A stretch of 64,000 nucleotides of DNA from positions 62,001 to 126,000 of the forward strand of contig JAFYKF010000009.1 of assembly GCA_017537745.1 (NCBI GenBank). Direction: 5' to 3'. How positions within the stretch are numbered: position 1 is the stretch's first letter; the number at the start of each line of letters is the position of its first letter. A program made the position numbers and the translations under genes. Shown here piece after piece: positions 49,107-56,834 of this stretch. This DNA comes from Candidatus Saccharimonadota bacterium. GTDB lineage: Bacteria > Patescibacteriota > Saccharimonadia > Saccharimonadales > Saccharimonadaceae. The notes below the pieces were generated by a model. It saw only the letters and a program-made list of their open reading frames with translations, did no database searches and was not told the origin of the DNA.

Positions 49107-50374
49107 CATTCCGCAGAATCCGATTTTTTTACTTTAATCACACGTTTATAAATATTCGTGAACTTATCCAAAGTCGTTTCAAAATCATGTTCAGACGCAA
49201 ATTCAACCGACTTCTTAGAAAATTTAGCGCGTAATTTATCATCACTCAAAATCTTCACCATTGCCTGACTTATCCCCTCAATATCGCCCGGCTCACACAA
49301 AAACCCATTCTCATTATTTACACAAATCTCACTCACGGCACCCTTATCTACCGCAATCAAAGGCAACCCAGACGCTGCCGCTTCCACCAACACAATTCCC
49401 TGTGTCTCTATTTCAGAAGCTGTCGCGAACACCGAGCCCAACCGATACATCTCATACAAATCAGGCGGCACTACTCGTCCTGCAAAAATCACCGACTTCT
49501 TCAATAACGCATCCTCTTCTACCAATCCCATCAAACGTACTTTGTCTACACCATCACCAACAATCAAAAGCACCGCCGATGGCACCTTAGCAAGCGTCAA
49601 TCTAAACGCCTCTATCACCGAACCAACATTCTTCTCTGGGTCCACCCTCCCAACATACAAAACCACTGGCCGCCCCGAAGGCACGCCATATTTTTTATAA
49701 AACACGCTCGAAACTTTGCCAGGTTTAAAAAACGACAAGTCCACTCCATTCGATACCGCCGCCACCGGCACATTAAACTCACGCCCCTTACTATACAACA
49801 AATACTGAATCGCCTTCTTGGTTGGCATCGTCACAAAGTCACTTTTGCTTTGCCGATTTACAAAATAAGCCGACAGTAATGCATCCACTGGCTTTTTTAC
49901 CAGCTTTGGTACCCGCAAAGGCTCAGTCAAAACCTCCGGCTGATTATGCTCCGTTGTTACTACTGGTATATTATTCTTTCGTGCATACGCCGCCACCGAC
50001 AATCCAATCGGATCAGAAACCTGAATATGCACCACATCCGGCTGAAATTCATCCAAGATTTTCCGCACCTCCACCGCCGGAAATACCGACACTCTAAACC
50101 CGTGCCGATACAAAGTAGGCAACTTTATACCCAAAATTTTTTTCTTTTCTGGCACATCATGAATTTGATCCGGATAAACTTTCACTTGCACCGATCGCAA
50201 AAAATGCACCTTTACACCATCTTCAACCCGCGTATAATTCTTACCGGTTCGCGACGGACAAATCACTACCACCTCATTACCACGTCGAACTAGCCCCATC
50301 GCAAGATTATGCGCAAACACTGCCACCCCGTTTATCATTGGGTGATATACTGCCGTGGCAATTACAATTCGCAC
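49106..50374 (-). CDS. GT4-family glycosyltransferase
   Basis: A 422-residue GT-B enzyme. The N-terminal domain has GVAVFAHNLAMGLVRRGNEV and VVHIQVSDPIGLSV; the C-terminal domain has VLYVGRVDPEKN and the donor-binding ETQGIVLVEAAASGLPLIA (EX7E motif). It is similar in outline to glucosyl/mannosyl transferases for glycolipids (alpha-monoglucosyldiacylglycerol synthase type). No membrane helix; likely peripheral. It follows the CtpA-like protease on the same strand with adjoining stop and start, so co-transcription is likely. Confidence 0.9.
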   Translation of the reverse strand: MRIVIATAVYHPMINGVAVFAHNLAMGLVRRGNEVVVICPSRTGKNYTRVEDGVKVHFLRSVQVKVYPDQIHDVPEKKKILGIKLPTLYRHGFRVSVFPAVEVRKILDEFQPDVVHIQVSDPIGLSVAAYARKNNIPVVTTEHNQPEVLTEPLRVPKLVKKPVDALLSAYFVNRQSKSDFVTMPTKKAIQYLLYSKGREFNVPVAAVSNGVDLSFFKPGKVSSVFYKKYGVPSGRPVVLYVGRVDPEKNVGSVIEAFRLTLAKVPSAVLLIVGDGVDKVRLMGLVEEDALLKKSVIFAGRVVPPDLYEMYRLGSVFATASEIETQGIVLVEAAASGLPLIAVDKGAVSEICVNNENGFLCEPGDIEGISQAMVKILSDDKLRAKFSKKSVEFASEHDFETTLDKFTNIYKRVIKVKKSDSAE

Positions 50375-51562
50375 TTAAAGCTCCTTAGCCTTATCTAGCT
50401 GTGGATCAAGCATCTTATTAATATCATCATAAGTCCGCTCCACCACAATATCCGGCGTTATTCCAGCTTGGTTGATTGAATTTCCATTTGGCGTATACCA
50501 ATCAGCCGTCGTCACTTTGAGCGTAGCACCATTTGAAAGATTCATCAAACTCTGCACCACACCCTTGCCATAGCTCTGCTCACCCACAATTGTAGCTTTA
50601 CCATAATCTTGTAGAGCACCCGCCACAATCTCGCTCGCCGAAGCCGTCGAACCATTAATCAACACAATAGTCTTCATATCCTTCAAAAGTGCCTTACCGC
50701 TCGACGCATAGCTCACCGTGTCACCAGAGTTTTTAGACTTTTGCCGATAAACAATCTGACCGTCAATCCAAAGACTAAGTAATTCTTGTGCCGCCGACAC
50801 ATATCCACCACCATTATTACGCAAATCCAAAATCACCTTATCTATACCCTTTTCAGCAAATTTCTCAACTTCGTTCTGAACCAACTTGCCAGTATCGCTA
50901 TCAAATCTTGTCAAAGTTATAATTGCAGTCGAACCATCAAATTCCACATATTCCGAAACGTTATTAATAGTTTCCCGCTTCATCGTGTAGCTTAGCTCTT
51001 CACCATCACGCACCACAGTTACCGTCACTTCGCTTCCCTCGGCACCACGTACGCGGTTTGCAATTTCGTCCGAAGACAACTCCCAAACTTCTTCTCCGTC
51101 AACCTTATAAATAATATCACCTGCCAAAAGTCCAGCCTTACGCGCCGGATTGTCTGGCAGAGTTCTGAGAACCCTTACATAACCATCACGAAGCCCCATC
51201 TCAATGCCAATACCACTTCCAACGTTTCCATGCAAATCATCCATGAAACTCTGATTCTCTTCCGGTGTCATATAAATCGTATATTGATCGCCCAACGCCT
51301 CAACCATTCCTTTTTTAGCACCTTCCACCACAACACCAAAATCAATCTCCCCGTTGTAGTTGTTCATCAATCGGCTGTATACTTCATCTAATTGCGACCA
51401 ATTACCTTTATACGACTCTTCACCAAAACCGAACAATGACAATGCATCAAAGTTTTGTATCGTCATTCCGAGTGCAACACCCATCACGGCACACACTGCA
51501 GCAATAACAATCGCACCACCAAGATTAATATTCTTTGCTTTCCACTCTACTTTATTACTCAT
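50375..51562 (-). CDS. ctpA: C-terminal processing peptidase (S41 family)
   Basis: A 395-residue protease with an N-terminal membrane helix (about 12-32), a PDZ domain (about 110-200, GIGIEMGLRDGYVRV, PARKAGLLAGDIIYKVDG) and the catalytic core: Ser in GSTASASEIVAGAL (about 302) and Lys in SYGKGVVQ (about 328). It is exported and cuts C termini of periplasm-side proteins, in other bacteria peptidoglycan hydrolases, which suits its place beside a CHAP hydrolase. Start ATG 51562 follows TATAAT by 7 nt. Confidence 0.93.
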   Translation of the reverse strand: MSNKVEWKAKNINLGGAIVIAAVCAVMGVALGMTIQNFDALSLFGFGEESYKGNWSQLDEVYSRLMNNYNGEIDFGVVVEGAKKGMVEALGDQYTIYMTPEENQSFMDDLHGNVGSGIGIEMGLRDGYVRVLRTLPDNPARKAGLLAGDIIYKVDGEEVWELSSDEIANRVRGAEGSEVTVTVVRDGEELSYTMKRETINNVSEYVEFDGSTAIITLTRFDSDTGKLVQNEVEKFAEKGIDKVILDLRNNGGGYVSAAQELLSLWIDGQIVYRQKSKNSGDTVSYASSGKALLKDMKTIVLINGSTASASEIVAGALQDYGKATIVGEQSYGKGVVQSLMNLSNGATLKVTTADWYTPNGNSINQAGITPDIVVERTYDDINKMLDPQLDKAKEL

Positions 51563-51569
51563 GTATATA

Positions 51570-51575
51570 ATTATA
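51570..51575 (-). promoter_or_regulatory. -10 box of leaderless ctpA
   Basis: TGCTATAAT on the minus strand (TATAAT 51570-51575) ends 7 nt before the ATG. Confidence 0.55.
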
Positions 51576-51583
51576 GCACAAGA

Positions 51584-52846
51584 CTATCTGAAATGGACAT
51601 AATTATATTGCGCTGCCACTGCCGCCGACATCGTACGAGAACCAAAATCACCAGACGGATATTCCCAGTAATGATAGCCACAATAAGTCAAATCCCCACC
51701 TGTTTGATAAAGACAAGTTGCATACGGATTATTATATTCTGTAATATTCACAGAACCGTCACCATTTACACTCTCCACCCACCATACATGACCAAAATCA
51801 CCATCCGAAGACTGACCCAAAGAATCAGCTTCTGGAATATTATCTACCCTATATCCGTCATTCGCCGCCGCCCTATCCCAAGCATATGCGTGATTCCAAC
51901 CCCAGTTCACCGCGATTCGATATCTATCCCAAACTTTCCAACCGGCATAACTCGTACATTGGCACATTGCACCTAACGCATAAGAGCCACCACCCGGAAC
52001 ATAGACCGCATTCTCTAGATAAGCAATACCAACTAAATTATTTTCTGGGCAAATATCTTGCCAAGGAAAAGTATTATAACCAGTATAACCACCACCCTGA
52101 TAGAGCTCTGGGTGTTTTTCAATTTCGGCCAACTCTGCTTCACGCTGAGCATCAATCGCCGCTAGAGCTGCCTGTTCGTAGGCCGCCGCATCGCTTGCAT
52201 ATTTCGCCACCAACTGTTGCTGCTCTGCTCGCGTAGCAGCCAACTGTTCTTTCATTTCCTTTTGTGATTCAAGTTGCGTCTCAACTTCCATTTTATCAAT
52301 TTCAAGCTTTGCTTTCGCTTCCTTAATCTTTGTAGCCGTTGCGCTTATTTGCTGTTTTACTACTTCTGCACGCGCTTGCTTCTCAGCCAAGTCTGAAATC
52401 GAATTTGCGCCTGCCAAAATCGTAATCGGTTCGGAATCACCTTCAAAATGTGTATTAATCAACAGCTCCGCAAGCGCTTCTTGTTCTTCAAGCAATTTAG
52501 CCTCAGTCTCCTTAATCTGCTCAGTCAATTCTTCAACCCGTGCTTGCGATTCCGCAATCATTCTTTCCGTATAAGCAATTTGCGACGTCAACTCATTAAC
52601 CTTAATCTGGTACATATTAGAAGCTTCTTGCGCTGCTGCCGCATTCGCATTTGCCTCTTCTTCAGCTTTCACTGCCGCCATACAATCATCACTATTATAA
52701 CAAGCTGGCGAAATCGCGTCAGCACTCAAGTTATAATTATAATTTGCCCCCAACGTTACCACAGCAACTACTGCAAAAATCCCCACGAGCAAAGCAGCTC
52801 GTCGTCCGACTTTGTACCTCACTTTGTCAGTAGTTTTTGTTTTCAT
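51584..52846 (-). CDS. PcsB-like coiled-coil CHAP peptidoglycan hydrolase
   Basis: A 420-residue exported protein. Signal/anchor helix at about 16-36, long coiled coil at about 58-235 (Ala/Glu/Gln-rich, with an LISHTHFEG-type hinge at LLINTHFEGDSEPI), then a CHAP amidase/endopeptidase domain (about 270-420) with Cys in MCQCTSYAGWK (about 294) and His in FGHVWWVE (about 349). The coiled coil plus CHAP layout is that of PcsB, which is switched on by FtsEX at division. ftsX lies directly upstream on the same strand. Confidence 0.88.
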   Translation of the reverse strand: MKTKTTDKVRYKVGRRAALLVGIFAVVAVVTLGANYNYNLSADAISPACYNSDDCMAAVKAEEEANANAAAAQEASNMYQIKVNELTSQIAYTERMIAESQARVEELTEQIKETEAKLLEEQEALAELLINTHFEGDSEPITILAGANSISDLAEKQARAEVVKQQISATATKIKEAKAKLEIDKMEVETQLESQKEMKEQLAATRAEQQQLVAKYASDAAAYEQAALAAIDAQREAELAEIEKHPELYQGGGYTGYNTFPWQDICPENNLVGIAYLENAVYVPGGGSYALGAMCQCTSYAGWKVWDRYRIAVNWGWNHAYAWDRAAANDGYRVDNIPEADSLGQSSDGDFGHVWWVESVNGDGSVNITEYNNPYATCLYQTGGDLTYCGYHYWEYPSGDFGSRTMSAAVAAQYNYVHFR

Positions 52847-52852
52847 ATTTTT

Positions 52853-52858
52853 ATTATA
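52853..52858 (-). promoter_or_regulatory. -10 box of the leaderless CHAP hydrolase gene
   Basis: TATAAT on the minus strand ends exactly 6 nt before the ATG at 52846. Confidence 0.6.
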
Positions 52859-52875
52859 TCATAACCAGAATAATA

Positions 52876-53901
52876 TTACGAACTTTTATGCAAATATTTC
52901 CCTACTGCAAGGTGTGCCGACGCTCGTCCAATCACGACGCCGAGCCCAACAAACACCAAGTACACAAAAATTAGTTTATTCGATTCTAGAATATCTGATA
53001 TGGCCGCCACATCAATTCCGTAACCAGCCAACTTCGGAGCCAAGAACTTAAATCCAAAATACGAAACCGTCGCTGCAAGCACCCCAGCAACGATACCGCA
53101 AATCTCTGCCTCAACCAAGAATGGCCCACGCACAAACCTTTTGTCTGCACCAACCAATCTCATCATGTAAATCTCCTCACGCCGCGAGAAAATTGCCATT
53201 CGAATCGTTGAGAAAATAATCAAAATCGAAATTGCCAAGAAAACCCCAGCCAGTATTAAGCCACCCATTCTTGCAATCCGCGCCCATTTCGTAATCGTAG
53301 CAATCTCCGCCTGGTTCACGTCATATGTTGGCGACATTTCCGGATCAAGCGCCGCTTGGAAAGTCTCATCGGTCTCTACAATTTCACGAACGCTGTCAAG
53401 GTTATCTACATCGTAAACTTTTATTCTCATCGTCGCTTGCATCTTTGAAATCATCAAAGCTTTCATTTCATCGTCTAAAATCTCTAGAATGTCATCGCTA
53501 TCCGCATTTTCCTCAACAAATTTATCATACTCCTGCTCTGACGTAGACAAGACTACACTTTTAATATTCGAATCCTTACTAATAATATCAGACAATTGAT
53601 TCAAAACTTTTTCCGACGTATTTGGTTTAAAATAAATCGTAATATCAATTTTGTCTCGCATCATTTCGGCAGTATTTGTTAAAATCACACTCGCGACTAC
53701 AGTTACAAACAAAATAACCAAAGTAATTGTCATCACAATCGTTGCTGCCACCGAAAGCCAAATATTTCTCGCGAAACCCTTTGTACCATATTTCAAAATC
53801 CGCCCCTCTTCGCGTATTGGATGCTTGGCATTGGTCTTCCGAATCGTTCTCAGACTCTTTTTGGTAGACTTTTTTAGTTCTTTATCTTCTTGTTTGCTCA
53901 C
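52876..53901 (-). CDS. ftsX: Cell-division ABC-type permease FtsX
   Basis: A 341-residue protein: a basic cytoplasmic N terminus, TM1 (about 50-75), an extracellular domain (about 80-205) including DKIDITIYFKPNTSEKVLNQL, and three further helices (about 215-335) with the FTSX signature FSTIRMAIFSRREEIYMMRLVGA. It transmits ATP-driven change from FtsE to an extracellular hydrolase. It overlaps the ftsE stop by 1 bp. Confidence 0.95.
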   Translation of the reverse strand: MSKQEDKELKKSTKKSLRTIRKTNAKHPIREEGRILKYGTKGFARNIWLSVAATIVMTITLVILFVTVVASVILTNTAEMMRDKIDITIYFKPNTSEKVLNQLSDIISKDSNIKSVVLSTSEQEYDKFVEENADSDDILEILDDEMKALMISKMQATMRIKVYDVDNLDSVREIVETDETFQAALDPEMSPTYDVNQAEIATITKWARIARMGGLILAGVFLAISILIIFSTIRMAIFSRREEIYMMRLVGADKRFVRGPFLVEAEICGIVAGVLAATVSYFGFKFLAPKLAGYGIDVAAISDILESNKLIFVYLVFVGLGVVIGRASAHLAVGKYLHKSS

Positions 53902-54827
53902 TATATTATCCTCCGTTTCGGGGTCTTCTTAGTTTTTTGTTTTGCCGTCGAACTTACTTTCGGCTTCGAACTAGCCTTTGATGCTGGAGCAGTAGGTTTA
54001 GCAGTAGGTTTTGCCACCGGAGCAGCTGGCTTGGTTGTCGGAGCGACAGTTATCTGAATCGGTCTTGCTACAATGTCTTGTTTCAATGCATGTCCAGGCG
54101 TCTGAATTATCCGCTGTGGTTTCTGCGGCGCCTGAGCTTCATCTAACTTATAAATACCACCGTTCTTCTGGTCATCAACGATTTTACCACCCTTCATCGT
54201 CACCACACGTTTTTGTAAATTATTAACAATGTTTTCATTGTGTGTCGTCACTAGCAATGTCGTACCAAAATCGTTAATTTTCTTCAACAAATCAATTATC
54301 TCCGCCGTCGTCAACTTATCAAGGTTTGCCGTCGGCTCATCTGCAATCAAAATCTTTGGTTGTCTTGCCACACTTCTCGCAATTGCCACCCTCTGCATCT
54401 GACCACCAGACAATTGGTCAGGAAACTTCCGCGCCTGGTCCAATAAATCAACTAATTCCAAAACTTTCGGCACAGTATTTCGAATCTCTCGACCACTCAT
54501 CCCCGCAATTTCAAGCGCAAACGCTACATTCTCATAAACCGTCCGCCTTGGCAAAAGTTTGAAATCCTGAAATACCACACCAAGTCGTCGCCGATATCCA
54601 GGGATATGGCGCTTCTTCACATAATCAAGGTCAATTCCACCGACAATAATTTTGCCACTGTCAGGAATTTCTTCCTTTGTAATCATCTTCATTAAAGTCG
54701 ACTTGCCAGCACCAGATTTACCCACCAAAAACACGAATTCATTTGGCTCGATATGAAGCGACACATCATCAAGCGCCGGCTCTTTATCACCAGGGTAAAC
54801 TTTCGTAACAGAATCAAACAAAATCAT
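53901..54827 (-). CDS. ftsE: Cell-division ATPase FtsE with long basic tail
   Basis: A 308-residue ABC ATPase. Walker A GKSGAGKST (about 36-44), signature LSGGQMQRVAIARS, Walker B ILIADEPTANLD and the H-loop TTHNE are complete in residues 1-about 225. The last 80 residues are a Pro/Ala/Lys-rich tail (KPTAKPTAPASKASSKPK) not found in ordinary FtsE. With FtsX it forms the divisome ABC complex; the tail might bind the nucleoid or FtsZ region (speculative). The start has TAAACT 6 nt upstream, a weak leaderless-like box. Confidence 0.95.
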   Translation of the reverse strand: MILFDSVTKVYPGDKEPALDDVSLHIEPNEFVFLVGKSGAGKSTLMKMITKEEIPDSGKIIVGGIDLDYVKKRHIPGYRRRLGVVFQDFKLLPRRTVYENVAFALEIAGMSGREIRNTVPKVLELVDLLDQARKFPDQLSGGQMQRVAIARSVARQPKILIADEPTANLDKLTTAEIIDLLKKINDFGTTLLVTTHNENIVNNLQKRVVTMKGGKIVDDQKNGGIYKLDEAQAPQKPQRIIQTPGHALKQDIVARPIQITVAPTTKPAAPVAKPTAKPTAPASKASSKPKVSSTAKQKTKKTPKRRII

Positions 54828-54866
54828 AAACTAAGTTTACCATAAACAACATCAAAACACAACCAC

Positions 54867-56735
54867 CTATGAAGTCCTTTCGGGTACAACGAACTTGCCA
54901 CCACCCAAAGAAGAAGTAACTGGTCGAGCAATACAACGGACCGAGTAGCCATAATGACGATTCCTTCCGCTGCCAGACGAACTCAAATAACCATATGTAG
55001 TAAAGTCGGCATTACCAGCAGAATCGTCACCGTGCACATTAGCAGACCAGTAACTACCAATATCCCCAACGCCATCCAAATATCCACTCCAGTAACCACT
55101 AGCATTAAAGTAGAGCGGGGTAGTCCACAATGCATCATCTCCATTTCTTGCCCAACCGCCGAATCCATAGTACTTCCACAGAGAATAAAACGAATCATTA
55201 CCCATCGATGCTCTAGGCAGAGTCCATCCCGCCGGGCAGATCGACTGCTCAATCAGTTGGTAATCGTCAAACCCAGAAGTATCGTTCATCGCAATGGCTG
55301 CAGCCCAGTTATAATAATTTCCTAGGTGATATTGTGAAATACCAGTTGAAGAAATGAAGTGGGATTTAGGGTTAAGCGACTCATCGCAGTTGTATGGCTT
55401 ATCATTTGAATCCCAATCGCAAGTTCGATAGTAAGCAGACCAATTAGCATTGAGGTCTTCTCTGCTACTCCAATATAAATTTCCAATATCATATGACTCT
55501 GGAGTATAATTCGTCTCACAATAGCTAAATTCACTATTCCATATGCCACCTACACACCAGTCAGAATTTGTGGACTTATATGTTGAACGGATCGGCGTCC
55601 AAGAAGCAACTTCATATTGTTGGGTTTCTGGATTATAGCCCAAGTCGGTATCCTCGTTAGTATATGTAATATTAGAATCTAGGTCTAAATCTAGATTTTG
55701 AGTCATCCAGACAGCATAAGTTTCTGGCCGGCCTACCGTGCGTCCGTCATCGGATATATATTGATACAACTTTGCAATAGTATAGCTCTTCTCATCACGC
55801 ATGTCCATAAGTGTATATTGGGTTTCTGGTGTCATAGAATCCACGATTTGGTCACGATTAGGACCGGCAAAGTCTTGTAAGCATTTAGCTTCTTGTATGG
55901 TGGTAGCATTTGGATTACATGGTCCGGCATAGTTGGCAATTGCGATATAAGTAATAGTGGTACCAGAATAAGTACCATAGTCTAGGTCTGGAGTAATGTA
56001 GGTGCCGTAGTAGAAGGTAGATTTGTCATTAGCAGTTGTAGCTTCGTCTGTAATTTTTAATGTGATGGCTTCTTCTAGTGTAGTAGTAAGACCAGTAAAG
56101 ACTTCACTGGTTTGGCTGGTTGGTTTAGCAGTAGCAACACCCCAAGTGTTTTCCGCAAGAGCTACAGGATTCTTAAAATCTGTAGTGCCTAGCATTTTAA
56201 TAGTACTTTTGGAGGATTTGTTTGTTTCATTTGTCAGATCCGTGGTACTACTATCTACATAGGCCATTAATGTATATCCAGCTTCAGTAGCAGAACTTAC
56301 TGTTACTGTACTTTCTCCAGTAGCAAATACTGCTTTATCGTTTAAATCTACGTCTATTTTAATATCACTAGCGGTAATAGTAAGTGTGTCTTCTTCTGAA
56401 TTATCTGCTGCATTAACCATACTGGTTAATTTATCTGCGTTCATTACTCCAAGTGCGCCTAATAACACTACAATAGATAAAGCAGAAAGTTTAGCTACTA
56501 AATGCTTATTAGTATGGGTAGTAAAACGATTTACTTTCTTACGACGAGAGATTGCCACAATAATACCAGCAATCACAACAATACTAAGCGTCGTAATACC
56601 AATGATTGGTAGTACCATAGAAATACCATTATCATGCGCTAGATTAGTGCTGAGTGCTGATGTATTGCCACCAGTATCTGGTATTATGACACTAGGGGTA
56701 GCGTCATTAACATTTATTAATAATTTCGATGACAT
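54867..56735 (-). CDS. FISUMP surface protein with sorting-signal-like N terminus
   Basis: A 622-residue protein. It begins with IPDTG (18-22), a hydrophobic helix (about 41-62) and RRKK (64-67), which is the layout of an LPxTG sorting signal but at the N terminus; a second helix (about 84-97) follows and probably acts as the export signal. Residues about 110-290 are the shared N-terminal beta module. Residues about 290-610 form one large FISUMP domain (KCLQDFAGPNRDQ, YAVWMTQNLDLDL, CPAGWTLPRA). It is downstream of pheT and upstream of ftsE on the same strand. Probably an exposed adhesin. Confidence 0.85.
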   Translation of the reverse strand: MSSKLLINVNDATPSVIIPDTGGNTSALSTNLAHDNGISMVLPIIGITTLSIVVIAGIIVAISRRKKVNRFTTHTNKHLVAKLSALSIVVLLGALGVMNADKLTSMVNAADNSEEDTLTITASDIKIDVDLNDKAVFATGESTVTVSSATEAGYTLMAYVDSSTTDLTNETNKSSKSTIKMLGTTDFKNPVALAENTWGVATAKPTSQTSEVFTGLTTTLEEAITLKITDEATTANDKSTFYYGTYITPDLDYGTYSGTTITYIAIANYAGPCNPNATTIQEAKCLQDFAGPNRDQIVDSMTPETQYTLMDMRDEKSYTIAKLYQYISDDGRTVGRPETYAVWMTQNLDLDLDSNITYTNEDTDLGYNPETQQYEVASWTPIRSTYKSTNSDWCVGGIWNSEFSYCETNYTPESYDIGNLYWSSREDLNANWSAYYRTCDWDSNDKPYNCDESLNPKSHFISSTGISQYHLGNYYNWAAAIAMNDTSGFDDYQLIEQSICPAGWTLPRASMGNDSFYSLWKYYGFGGWARNGDDALWTTPLYFNASGYWSGYLDGVGDIGSYWSANVHGDDSAGNADFTTYGYLSSSGSGRNRHYGYSVRCIARPVTSSLGGGKFVVPERTS

Positions 56736-56785
56736 AATTTTCGGCCTTTTATTTTATGTTTTTATGTTTATAAACTTATGCTTTA

Positions 56786-56813
56786 ATTATACCACACCAA
56801 AAAGTTACGTCAA
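56786..56813 (-). promoter_or_regulatory. Promoter of the FISUMP gene at 56735
   Basis: TTGACG (56808-56813), 16 nt, TATAAT (56786-56791) with extended TGG on the minus strand. Leader about 45 nt. Confidence 0.65.
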
Positions 56814-56834
56814 TCACAACAATAACATCAACCA

